A DNA stretch of 64,000 bases from Schistocephalus solidus (lineage: Eukaryota > Platyhelminthes > Cestoda > Diphyllobothriidea > Diphyllobothriidae): positions 1 to 64,000 of the forward strand of contig WEDG01000806.1 in assembly GCA_017591395.1 (NCBI GenBank), in the 5' to 3' direction. Made by a program: the position numbers and the translations under genes. The notes beneath the pieces were generated by a model. It was not told where the DNA came from. It did not search any database and saw only the letters and a program-made list of their open reading frames with translations. This document shows, piece by piece, positions 1 through 10,010 of the stretch; position 1 is the first letter of the stretch, and every line of letters begins with the position of its first letter.

Positions 1-984
1 AAAATCTGGAATGTAATCCAGAGCCCTGCTGACGAAGATAAACTGCAGATGAACCTTATTCGGTTGGAGGAGTGGTCGAATCATTGGCTTTTGCGGTTCA
101 ACGTCGATAAGTGTACAATACTTCGCTTAGGCAACCCATCTGGATCTACTGAAAGTAGAAGTTACTTTCTCAACGGTGAAGCCTTAAAAGACGTGGAAAC
201 CCAAAAGGACCTTGGTGTGCTGATGACCACCACCTTAAAACCATCGTCTCACTGCTTGAAAGTGGCGAAGAGCGCAATTTCGGTGTTGCATGCCATCAGA
301 CGAGCCTTTTTGGATTTCGATGAAGATCTTTTCGCTAAGACTTTTGGAACATTCATTAAGCCGCATTTGGAATATGCTATGCACGCCTGGAAACCCTGGA
401 CAGTTCAAGATCAGAACTGCCTCGAAAGAGTACAGAGGAAAGCCACCAAAATGGTTAGAAGTCAAAGCTCCTTGCCATATCCAACCCGCCTAATGAATCT
501 TAATCTGTTCCCTTTGAGTTATAGGCAAATGCGTGGTGATCTCCTGCAGACATTCCGCATTGTGAAGGGATTGGATTGTTGCCTGGAATTCTCGGACTTC
601 TTTTGAATTTGCCACCACGACCCATCTCCGAGGTCACCCATTGAAACTGCGTGTCCAGCAGGCGAGACTGGATGTTCGCAAGTTCTCCTTCTCTGTCAGA
701 GTGGTTAAACCATGGAATGCCCTCCCTGAAGACGTTGTGATGTCACCATCGCTGGAAAGCTTTAAAAGGAACCTTGACAGTTTTATGTTCCGCAACGAGC
801 CTGAGCGATGAGGAATTTATCTTAACCCTCGAGAGTCGTGCACCACTTGTCATATTTTATGACCGCCTTTTGTACCTTTGCAACCCACATGGTTTCTCTG
901 TATACCGCACTTAATTTTACGTTACAAATAGGGTACTCAAAGGCCCATGCCTATTTCCCTCAATAAATTGAATTGAATTGAATG
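1..984 (+). mobile_element. 3' end of a LINE (Jockey/CR1-like), RT C-terminal part plus 3' UTR
   Basis: Positions 49-606 encode the region C-terminal to the polymerase core of a non-LTR reverse transcriptase. The ORF carries family landmarks WLLRFNVDKC, KDLGVL, LERVQRKATKM and LFPLSYRQMRGDL. An extra T in the run near 601-604 shifts the frame. The downstream frame (about 604-811) continues with HLRGHPLKL and NALPEDVV, so the original ORF ended near 811. The 3' UTR holds a stem-loop at 927-960 and ends in a TTGAA-type short repeat at 965-983. The left end is cut by the window edge. It is a dead fragment; the family assignment is by motif recognition only. Confidence 0.85.
927..960 (+). other. 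LINE 3'-terminal nested stem-loop
   Basis: An AGGG/CCCT outer stem encloses an AAGGC/GCCT inner hairpin just upstream of the LINE tail. The same layout recurs at 1150-1183, 1373-1403, 11816-11849, 24942-24975, 32549-32581, 34202-34236 (minus) and 36465-36497. It probably acts as the 3' signal recognised by the LINE reverse transcriptase (inference). Confidence 0.55.
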
Positions 985-1207
985 ATTACTTAAAACCAGC
1001 CTTTTAAAATCTTTCGGGCTCTTTTTTCTTCCAAAATGTTCGCTTATGGCTGTGAAAACGCATTTGAAGTTATTTTTTGCTTTGACTCAAACATTTTAAA
1101 TGTAAACCATTTTATATTGACTGTACACATGCAATGATATCTTTACATTAATAGGGTCATCAAGGGCAAGGCCTGTAACCCTTCAAAATATCCGATATAT
1201 AATATTT
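985..1207 (+). mobile_element. LINE 3' UTR remnant, same family as the minus-strand copy at 34195-35335
   Basis: This segment is noncoding. It matches the reverse complement of about 34,195-34,400, including the stretches CTTTCGGGCTC and TTCGCTTATGGCTGTGAAAA, which lie directly downstream of a recognisable reverse transcriptase in the other copy. It carries the AGGG/CCCT stem-loop at 1150-1183 and an AT-rich tail. It is therefore a strongly 5'-truncated LINE insertion abutting the previous element's tail. Confidence 0.7.
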
Positions 1208-1432
1208 GATAATTGACTAATCTCCCTGCAGGACTACCTTCGGGCAACTATTAGCTTTACTTCATGATTTCAATTTATATGTATCGTACCATAACACGTT
1301 TGATTTAAAATGTTTAACTGTATTTTATGTTGTCTGTATGTACTTGTATTTATAATTTCGATTGTACATATATAGGGTCAACATGGGCTATGCCCGTAAC
1401 CCTCAAAATATACAATGTACAATATTTCAAAT
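1208..1432 (+). mobile_element. Second tandem LINE 3' UTR remnant
   Basis: This is noncoding and AT-rich, ending in the clearest copy of the LINE stem-loop (1373-1403), where GGGC-TAT-GCCC is nested inside AGGGT/ACCCT. An AT-rich tail resembling that of the preceding element follows. It is probably a truncated LINE insertion of a related family. I see no coding sequence. Confidence 0.5.
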
Positions 1433-1668
1433 AAGGTTAGCAATACTAGAGTTAAAAAGACACGGACAAAAACACCAAAAGTACTTAAAATAATTTTTAA
1501 AAATCTTAATGTTCCGACGCGAATACCCATAACGACCGCATAACAGGAACGCAGTCTCTGAATTCTACGTAAGACGAACAAAATGAACCACAAATCACAT
1601 CCTGCTATCTTGGGTGTTCTAACGAGCCCGTAGTTGCATCCCAAGAAACAAACGCGTGGCAATCTGCA

Positions 1669-2034
1669 ATGGAGAAACACCACAACAGGAGCATGAAGTC
1701 AAAAAATCCGATATATTCCTTGAAACCTTCAGATGACAGTATGGTCAGAGGTAGATTCCATCGAAACGAGACCTCCGTAGAGCGTTCTCGTGCCACTAAG
1801 GGGAACTTTGGAGAAATCGAAAATACCGAGTACCCGGATCGGCAACAGTTTTTAGTTATTCAGGGTTGGCACAAATCAACAGTAGTCCGACCTGAAAACC
1901 GTGCTGCCGAAGACCTCGCTTCGTTTAATGGCCACCTTTACCCCTTGCTCACACCCGGCGTTGAAGTAAAAGTTCGTAAAGCATTCCGGATCTGCAAAAA
2001 GGGTGAAGACAGCCTAGGAATTCCGCGACATTGA
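1669..2034 (+). pseudogene. LINE-A ORF1 remnant
   Basis: A 121-codon open stretch homologous to 5302-5658 in the next LINE-A copy: both begin near a KHHNRS/KNHNRS segment and share RPE..AAEDLASFNG and PGVEVKV. ORF1 proteins of such LINEs bind RNA. The RRM-like part continues after the stop at 2032 as PLKIILESKDQ, so the stop is secondary. No intact start can be defined. Confidence 0.65.
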
Positions 2035-2487
2035 CCTCTAAAAATTATTCTAGAGAGCAAAGACCAAACCAGGGCAATCCTATCCCTAAAATCAACCTCC
2101 GTCACTCGCATAAAGAGGTTTTTTCAACCGTACTTCTCCCCTCCGGAAAGGCTGAAACGCCAGAAACTTGTCTTGGACGTACAATCAAGACAGAAGGCTG
2201 GTGAACACAATCTGACTTTCTTCAAGGGGAAGGTAGTTCAAAAGAATATGACTTTTCCATTGAACTGACCAATTGTATTAGGGACAACGGCAGCCACCTC
2301 TCTAACGTCCAAACCATTAGGGAACCAATTGGCCAAAGAGATGGCATAACTATGTCCGTAAGGCCCAGCGTTCTTACTGTGGAAACCAGAGTTACTGAAA
2401 CTCATCAAGAAACGGAACAGGCATACGAGATCGACATCAGAGGGGACGCTGTAAGGCCCATAAAATGGAATCAACGCAATAGGAAAT

Positions 2488-3075
2488 TTGGCTGGCGCAC
2501 AATTGAAGTGCTATTACGCAAATGCCCATAGCCGTTTATCAAAACTTGACGAGTTAAAAATATGCCTTACCAAAGTATCTCTGGGTGTGATAGCAGTTAC
2601 CAAAACCTGGATGTCGGGCAGTATTCGAGATAGTGAAATAACATTGGCTGGATACCAAATATATCGGAGGGACACAGAAAACCGAAAGGGTGCTGGAGTA
2701 ATTGTGTATGTGAAATAAGACCTAATAGTGTCTGACAGGACGAGCAAGTTTGCATGCAGCACGGAAGCCATGTGGTTGACAATCAAGGCTCTTGGCTCTC
2801 CTTGTATGGATGTCTTAACTATCTATCGGCCACCTAGGATAGACATAGTCACAAACACCCACTTGTTGGCACAATTAGAAAAGTTCTCCAGTCGACGTAA
2901 TGTCATGATTATGGGTAACTTCAACGCACCAGTAATTAACTGGAGCATCATTCAATCATTATGCCCGAACTCGACTCTTGATTATGTTTTTCTGCAAAAG
3001 ACCTTGAAGGCACGCCTCACAAAAAATGTCCTTTTCCCCACCAGAACACGTGAAGGAAAAAGGGCTAATTGTCTT
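2488..3075 (+). pseudogene. LINE-A ORF2 endonuclease fragment
   Basis: This is the apurinic-type endonuclease domain that would nick target DNA. The expected ITETW is changed to VTKTW, which removes the catalytic glutamate. GDFN is changed to GNFN, removing a catalytic aspartate. A stop near 2716 splits the ORF into 2488-2718 and 2728-3075. The copy is truncated where the family normally reads NCLDLVFTK. It is clearly dead. Confidence 0.75.
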
Positions 3076-3076
3076 G

Positions 3077-3706
3077 TAAACATTTCGGAAGGACTCCCAA
3101 TCTTCGTTCACGGTGCTCGAAAACATTGAGGTCTAGTTGATGTCTATTAAAATCTGCTGGCATCTGATGAAAGTTTCCTCGCCAAACGTTACGCCCTTTT
3201 CCCTCTAAAGCAGGCGCAACGAAGAATAAGGAGTAGTCCCACATAAGCACCACATGATCACTACGACCAAGTGGAGGCATTGAAATTATCTCGTGAATGC
3301 TGCCTGATGTTTTCGTGAAAACCAGGTCGAGACAGTTATCCCTTTGTCCATCACGTGTTCTGGAGGGGAAAAGGACATGTTGTGTGAGGAGTGCTTTCAA
3401 GGTCTTTTGCAGAAAAACGTAATCAAAAGTCAATTTCGGGCATGATGATTAATTGTGCTCCGGTTAATTACTGGTGTGTTGAAGTCACCCATAATCATTA
3501 CCTTAGGTCGACTGGATAAATTTTCTAATTGTTCCAACAAGTGGGTGTCTGCGACTCGGTCTATCCTAGGTGGCCGATAGACAATGAGCACATCCAGACA
3601 TGGAGAGCCAAGAGCCTTGATGTTCAACCATGTGGCTTCCGTGCTGAACGCAAACTTGCTAGTCTTGTCAGACACTATTAGCACGTCTTTCACATGCACA
3701 ATTATT
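3077..3706 (-). mobile_element. Inverted LINE-A endonuclease segment (left arm of a foldback)
   Basis: Read on the minus strand, this encodes VYRPPRIDRV, MIMGDFNTPVINRS, NCLDLVFTK and LGRSDHVVLMWDYSL. It is nearly the reverse complement of 3935-4558. It keeps the intact NCLDLVFTK reading that the right arm has lost to frameshifts. Both arms share the unusual INRSTI (other copies have INWS-), so they descend from one copy by inverted duplication rather than from two independent insertions. Confidence 0.85.
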
Positions 3707-5083
3707 TGTTGGCGCACCAAAAGTATTTGGTTGGAGCAAAATTGAAGTGCTTGTATACAAATGCACAAAGCCTTTATCAAAACTTGATGAGTTAAAAATT
3801 TGCCTTGCCGAAGTATCTCCAGACGTGATAGCAGTAACCGAAGCCTGGCTGTCTGGCAGTATTCGATATAGCGAAATAACATTGTCTGGATACCAACTAT
3901 ATCGGAGGGACAGAGAAAACCGACGGGGTGGTGAAATAATTGTGCATGAGAAAGACGTGCTAATAGTGTCTGACAAGACTAGCAAGTTTGCGTGCAGCAC
4001 GGAAGCCACATGGTTGAACATCAAGGCTCTTGGCTCTCCATGTCTGGATGTGCTCATTGCCTATCGGCCACCTAGTATAGACCGAGTCGCAGGCACCCAC
4101 TTGTTGGAACAATTAGAAAATTTATCCAGTCGACCTAATGTAATGATTATGGGTGACTTCAACACACCAGTAATTAACCGGAGCACAATTCAATCATCAT
4201 GCCCAAAATTGACTTTTGATTACGTTTTTCTGCAAAAGACCTTGAGCACTCTCACACAACATGTCCTTTTTCCTCCAGAACACGTGATGGACAAAGGGAT
4301 AACTGTCTCGACCTGGTTTTCACGAAAACATCAGGCAGCATTCACGAGATAATTTCAATGCCTCCACTTGGTCGTAGTGATCATGTGGTGCTTATGTGGG
4401 ACTACTCCTTATTCTTCGTTGCGCCTGCTTTAGAGGGAAAAGGGCGTAACGTTTGGCGAGGAAACTTTCATCAGATGCCAGCAGATTTAATAGACATCAA
4501 CTGGACCTCAATGTTTTCGAGCACCGTGAACGAAGATTGGGAGTCCTTCCGAAATGTTATTCTGCAACTTATGGACAAACTACCCAATAACGAGTTTCCA
4601 TCAGAGCAAGCGTCCTGGGTGGCTAGACAGCAACTTAAAAAGGGAAATAAACAGGAAACACAAGTTGTGGAGAAATTATTGCGAATCTAATCAAGTCGCA
4701 TATTTTAATAGGTATAAAACACAGAGAAACAAACTGAAAAGCCTTATCCTCAAAACGCGAAGAGAATTAGAAAAGACTTTGCTGCAAAAGGCAACGCAGA
4801 ATCCAAAGTTAGTCCACAGTTACCTCCGCAGATGTACAAGGAATAGGCATCAAATACCGCTGATTAAGACTGCCGTGGGCATCGAAATTTCTGAAAACAG
4901 GGAAAAAGCCGAGTACTTTTTACAGTTCAACCGCTCAGTCTTCACAAACGAGGGAAGGTTCCTTCGTCCCTCATTGGATAACCCGCCGACTGCAAGCATT
5001 AGCCACATACTTTTCTCAGAGTTTCTGATCCAAGAGGAATTAAAGAACTAAAAGTGTCGAAATCCTCATAACCAGATGAAATT
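3707..5083 (+). mobile_element. LINE-A ORF2 segment: endonuclease and linker, truncated at the RT
   Basis: The ORF at 3747-4352 and the continuation at 4358-4690 carry VIAVTEAWL, YRRDRENRRGG, MIMGDFNTPVIN and LGRSDHVVL. The glutamate and GDFN motifs are kept, but frameshifts near 4240-4330 and 4650 break the frame. Positions 4690-5051 encode the linker before the RT (NRYKTQRNKLKSLI, NREKAEYFLQFNRSVF). The RT begins as ELKNLKVSKSS-type sequence with a stop and ends at 5083 after PDEI. Positions 3935-4558 are the right arm of the foldback. Confidence 0.8.
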
Positions 5084-6167
5084 CAGTGACCAAAGCACCA
5101 AAAGTATTAAAAACTACAACTTGTAACAGCTCACAATGGTCGGACGCGAATACCCATAACGATCAGATAACAGGAACACAGTCTCGGAATCATACGGACG
5201 ACAACCAAGCGAACCACAAATCTCATCCTGCTAGCTTGGGTGTTCTAAAGAGCCCGTGGTTAAATCCCAAGGAACAAACGCGTGGCAAATTTGCAATGGG
5301 GAAAAACCACAACAGGAGTACGAAGTCACAATCAACTCTGATGGATTCATTGAAGCCTTCAGCTGAGAGTATGGTCAGAGGTAGACGAAATCCCAACGAG
5401 AGCTCTGTAAACCGTTCTCGTGCATCTAAGGTGAACTTAGGAGGAAGCGAAAATTCCAAGCACCAGGATCGGCAACAGTGTTTAGTTATTCCGAGTTTGC
5501 ACGAGTCAACTGCAGTCCGACCTGAAGACCATATCGCCGAAGACCTTGCTTCGTTTAATGGCCTCCTAAACCAGTTGCTCCCACCAGGTGTGGAAGTTAA
5601 AGTTATTAAAGCATTCCGGATCAGCAAAAAGTCCGAAGAATGCCTAGGAACGCCGTGACCACGACCTATCAAAATAATGCTAGAGAGCATAGACCAAATC
5701 AAGGCGATCCTATCCGAAAAAAAACAACCTTCGTCACTCGCATAAAGAGGTTTTTCAACCAAACTTCTCCCCTGTGGAAAGTCTGAAACGCCAGGAACTT
5801 GTCTTGGAACAACAATCAAGACTGAAGGCTGGCGAACACAATCTATCTATTTTCAAGGGGAAGGTAGCTCAAAAGTATACGAATTTTCCATTGAACCAAA
5901 CGATTGTACTAAGGACAATGGCAGCCACCTCACTAATGCCAAAACCATCAGGGAACCAATTGCACAAAGAGATGTCAGTACTCATTCCGTAACGCCCAGC
6001 GTTCTCACTAAAGAAACCAGAGTTACCGAAACTCATCAAGAAACGGAGAAGACATACGACATTGACGTTAGAGGAGACGCAGAAAGGCCCATAAAATTTA
6101 CAATCGCAGCAGGAAATTTGGGTGGCGCAAAATTTAAGTGCTTGTATACAAATACCCAAAGCCTTTT
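5084..6167 (+). mobile_element. LINE-A copy, ORF1 region, interrupted at 6167
   Basis: The copy begins about 30 bases into the family, at CAGTGACCAAAGCACCA. ORF1 is open at 5086-5658 (KNHNRSTKS, AEDLASFNG, PGVEVKVIKAFRISKK) and continues after a stop as RPRPIKIMLESIDQ, the RRM-like ORF1 segment. Further damaged ORF1 sequence leads into the ORF2 start (GGAKFKCLYTNTQSL) and stops at 6167, where a minus-strand CR1 3' end begins. The missing 5' tip lies inverted at 7165-7206. Confidence 0.8.
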
Positions 6168-7164
6168 ATAAATAAATAAATAAATTGTATATTTAAGGCC
6201 CAGAGGGCCCCATCATTACAAACTTAGTACCGTGGTTTAAATAAATACAAAGTGGATAATTGCCGCACTATCTGAGCATCCATATGAACAGCAGAAATAA
6301 GTAGTATTGTAAACATATCCGATTCAAAACGATTTGCCATTTTTAAAACAAAAGTCAACAATCTTTGGCATATACGGTGAACTGGAACAGAAGCATTAAA
6401 AAAAACTCCTAGGGTTAAATCGGAGGCGGAGTTCGGCGAGCCGCCAATCTAAAAAAATAGGAGAAAAAAAACTGATTCACTAAAAAATAATAGCTAGATG
6501 CAATGGATAGCATTGTGATGTTGCTGACAACGTACGAGGGTTCGGAAAGCTCCTTGTCGGGTGAGAGATAATATAGCAGTCAGATTTACTGTTTATAAAC
6601 ACCAGTGGAGTTGAGAGAGGACGAACTCATCGTAGACAACATGGTCGAAACGAAGAGGGGACAGTAGAGGTCACGAGATCATCATCGAGATGCGACCTTG
6701 CTGACTGCATAGTCCATCACCAAAGAGGCGAAACCATCAGAACCCGCCTCGATCATCAATAGAACCTGGAGAGTATCATCAGGGTTGCGAATTCGGAGGA
6801 AAGTATCAAGGTTGTCAAGAGTTGGCGATGCTAGTTTAAAAGAAGGGGAAGAAAAAGTGAATGCAAAGATTGACTCTGCAGAGGATGATGGAAATATAAT
6901 TAGAGACCAATATAATATCAAGGGAGCGGCCTCAAATACCAGGAGGACCCTTTTCAAAATCCAAAAGTTGCGAGTTTGAGAAGGAAACAAACAAAATGGA
7001 CTTTATATCTTCCGAAGTTAAATGTTTGCGTAATTTGGTTTTGAAAATAGCTAATGTAGACGACAAACTAATTTGCAGTGAAAGATTATTCCATATGAAA
7101 GCATATTTGGAGGCAAAAAACTGAGACCGGTTAGTTGTGGAGCTAAGGGGTGGTGAAATGATCA
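6168..7164 (-). mobile_element. 5'-truncated CR1-B copy (RT C-terminus and 3' UTR)
   Basis: On the minus strand 7164-6932 encodes the end of CR1 ORF2 (MIISPPLSSTTNRSQFF, FKTKLRKHLTSEDIKS) and the rest is 3' UTR. It parallels 23,810-24,790 of the near-complete plus-strand copy closely. The tail is a short TTTA-type array (6168-6184 read in reverse). It is 5'-truncated at about 7164. Confidence 0.85.
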
Positions 7165-7206
7165 TGGTGCTTTGGTCACTGCCTTTTTAACTTTAATATT
7201 GCTAAG
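7165..7206 (-). mobile_element. Detached inverted 5' tip of a LINE-A copy
   Basis: The reverse complement of these bases matches the LINE-A 5' terminus at 1436-1478. The last 17 bases (7165-7181) are the exact inverse of 5084-5100, where the plus-strand LINE-A body starts. Together the two pieces make one LINE-A 5' end split by an inversion. Confidence 0.65.
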
Positions 7207-7296
7207 CGTATTTCGTCGAGTACTGTTATCTTGCAAGAGCTTCATAAGAGGTATGGAAAACGCAGACGCTCAGGAATCATCTGTGCTGAGAAAAAA

Positions 7297-7385
7297 AATT
7301 CGCCGCGCTGTCGGGCCTCGAACCCGGGTCGCAGATTCATGTGGCGACGAGCATAACTTCACTGCGCTATGTCCTCACGACAATA
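7297..7385 (-). repeat. tRNA-like sequence (probable SINE head)
   Basis: The minus strand has an A-box-like TAGCGCAGTGAA (7369-7358) and a good B box GGTTCGAGGCC (7324-7314), 34 bases apart. An anticodon-arm-like stem GTCGC/GCGAC lies between them. The acceptor arms do not pair and the T stem has a mismatch, so it is not a functional tRNA. It looks like a tRNA-derived SINE head or relic. Confidence 0.5.
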
Positions 7386-8537
7386 TGGAAAACAAAATTG
7401 TATCCAAACAAAAAAAGATGACAAAGACAGATATTCTGTTACCACTTCTCCTCCTGCCAAGCGGGCAAAAAGCCTGGGAACACTAATGAATGTCACCTAC
7501 GAGGACGAAAAGTGCCTGGGTGTTTAAATCTCTTGCAGAAATTCTCATTGATGGAGAAAGAGATAAGTATCTTGAAACAAGAAATGGCCGATCTCAAAGA
7601 GAAGGTTCAAAGTTCACCCGTAGCAACGAGAATTCCAACCAAAAGAAATAACGTATGCAAATATTGCTTCCTCAAGAATACCTCATGTAGAGCTTAAAGA
7701 CATCAGGTCTACAGAGCTCTCAAAAAGGGAGATCAAAACAGCTCATGCACCTTACTACTGTCATCGAGCTTAGACAGAAGCAGAAATGTGCTGGATACAC
7801 AAATATATGCGGCATCGTCGCTGAATGATACAAAAAAGAGTGAAGTGTAGAAGCAAGTTGAATTTGAAGCACCTAAGATGAAGAATTCAAAGTCGAAAAG
7901 GGCCAAGAAGCTTTCACAAAAAGTGGGTTGAACTCCGGAAAAAGCTCGTTCTTACCGATAGATGCTCAAGCGCAATCCTCTCTTGGTAATACAGCGCGGA
8001 GTGGAGACCACTGGCATAAAGTGTACCCAAAAGGCTCTTGTCATTAACTTTAGGGAATAGTTGCCTGCTACTGACGCAAATAACGTCGTCGACCAGAGTA
8101 GCGTTCTTCCTGATACTTACGCTCTATTCAACAAATCTGAACTCAAAGTCACCAAACATACATTCTCGACCGGAAAATCGCAAATCTCGCCTATCAAAAG
8201 GGCCCCTGAATCAACTTCCGACCGCCTAAGCGAAAGGGTAGAACATGACCCCAGTCTCTCCCATGAGACACGCCATCCCGATTCCTCGAGATGCATGAAT
8301 GCGTGCCAGTGTACGCCAAAGCCATCCGCCTAGGAAAAGCGGATGCTCTCACGTGAACCATCACCGCAAGGCTAAAAATCATTCCCGGAAAGACGTCCGG
8401 TACCACCTCAACAACGGTCAGGCAGCCAACAACAGTGACGTGCGTTCAAATGATCACCAAACCCGCGAACAAGCAACAAAACGATGACGCCGACATTAAA
8501 ACCCAAATATTACGACCGAGGGAAATGGTTCGGGGCC

Positions 8538-8691
8538 AGGACGGGGAGATAGCGGATAGTAAAGAGGTCTTTCTTTATGGCAGGACCCCGTACATCGTAT
8601 TTAGTGTCCCTCCGTCTCGGCGAGAATCCACCTTGATTATGTACGGGTTCTGCTATAAGAAAGACCTTTATCACTTTTATCTCCCCGTCCT
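8538..8691. repeat. Imperfect inverted repeat just upstream of LINE-B ORF2
   Basis: The arm 8538-8593 (starting AGGACGGGGAGATA) is matched in reverse complement by 8641-8691 (ending TCTCCCCGTCCT), with a spacer of about 47 bases. It would form a long hairpin in the RNA roughly 30 bases before the first ORF2 ATG at 8722. I see no such fold at this point in LINE-A copies, so it may be a foldback insertion specific to this copy. Confidence 0.6.
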
Positions 8692-8721
8692 TTATTTGGA
8701 GCCAACCCAACTGTACAGAGC

Positions 8722-9699
8722 TTGAATAATAAAAAGGCGCTCCAGAACTCGGATGACGACCACTCATCAGAACTCAGCGTCGGCGGGATGGACACCAGTT
8801 CATCTCGGAAAGCAATGAAAGACTCTAGTATTCAATCGCGCGAAATTCGCAGAAATCTATATGGAGGAGTTACCCAGTCTAAATTGAGATGTTTGTATAC
8901 CAATGCTCAGAGTCTCCTATCGAAAGTAGATGAACTCAAAGCATTAGTATCAGACCGAACCCCCGATATCGTTGCCATTACGGAAACGTGGCTCAAAGCC
9001 GAAATCGCGGATAGCGAGGTTTTGATTGATGGATACCAACTTTTTCGAAAAAGACAGAGAAAAATAGAAAGGGAGGAGGAGTGGCCGTATATGTTAGGAC
9101 AGGAATCTCGGCAGTCGAACGAGCACACTCCATTTTCCCCGAATATGAATTTCTCTGGATAAAGATTAAAAAAAGGATTGTTCACAGAACCTACAATTTT
9201 GACGATCTACAGACCACCGAACATTCCAAGTGCAGCTGATGAGTCCCTCCTACATTTGCTCAAGGAAGTAGCAAGCCACCAGGAGGTGCTTATTGCTGGA
9301 GATTTCAATGCACCTATAGTAGACTGGGTTAATCTGACAGTTGATGGTGCACCAACTTCCTTCGGCCACAAGCTTATGGATCTCACTCTCGACCAACCTC
9401 TGGTACAGAAGGTTCACATACCAACAAGATTAAGAGAGAACCAGAGAGCAAATTGCCTGGACCTTGTATTTACGAAGGACTTCTCTAGCATTGATGAAGT
9501 GTATTCTATTGCACCCCTCGGTAAGAGTGACCATAGTACGCTGATATGGGATTACTCACTTTATTCTCGGCGCCAGAATGGAACGGAATGCAAGAGAAAT
9601 ATATGGAAGGCTGATTTTAACGCGATGAGGAAAGAACTGATGTCTATGAGATGGGATTGTTTGCTTAAAGGGAATCCGAGGATGACTGGCGATCCTTAA
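8722..9699 (+). pseudogene. LINE-B ORF2 endonuclease domain (frameshifted)
   Basis: The ATG at 8722 opens an ORF into an endonuclease fold: LYTNAQSLLSKVDELK, IVAITETWL, TIYRPPN, IAGDFNAPIVDW, NCLDLVFTKD and LGKSDHSTL. The residues expected to catalyse target nicking (N, E, D/N and the SDH histidine) are all visible. The frame breaks near 9050, where KDREKN..GGGVAVYVR moves to another frame, and again near 9170. It is therefore a pseudogene with a well preserved active site. Confidence 0.8.
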
Positions 9700-10010
9700 G
9701 ACAGTCTCACTCAATCTGATTGAACGCTTTTGTCCCGTGAAGGTGCAAAAAGAATAGTCGCCCCGCCTGGTTAACAAGAGAACTTAACAGGCAGCTAAAG
9801 AAGAAGAATAAAAATGGAAGGTATTCAGGCAAACAGGGTCAGCAGAGCATCTCAAAGAATTTCGTCATCAAAGAAACGCTGTGAAAAATGATCCGTCAGG
9901 CAAGGAAGAACTTTGAATCAAGAATTATTCAACAGGCTGAATATAAACCAAAAACTTTTATTCCATTATATCAATAGCCGACTAAAAACAAGGACCCAGT
10001 AGCAGTACTC

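Larger units (their letters stand above)
1436..3076 (+). mobile_element. LINE-A copy, 5' UTR, ORF1 and partial endonuclease
   Basis: The 5' end starts near TTAGCAATA and is recognisable because the same terminus recurs inverted at 7165-7206. ORF1 remains are at 1669-2034 and continue with breaks to about 2474. They include GVEVKVRKAFRICKK and downstream PLKIILESKDQ, resembling the RRM-like segment of LINE ORF1 proteins. ORF2 begins near 2488 with an endonuclease/exonuclease/phosphatase fold (ANAHSRLSKLDELK, VIAVTKTWM, IYRPPR, GNFNAPVINW). The copy stops abruptly at about 3076 against an inverted segment of the same family. Several stops make it non-functional. Confidence 0.8.

Noticed and set aside
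235..465. Antisense ORFs over LINE coding regions (for example 235-465, 2514-2786, 3668-4057, 5223-5819, 10106-10393)
   Set aside because: They are shadows of plus-strand LINE or inverted LINE frames and have no independent family signal.
3077..4558. Simple twin-priming 5' inversion as explanation for the LINE-A foldback
   Set aside because: Both arms cover the same part of the element, so sequence is duplicated as well as inverted; twin priming alone does not give this.
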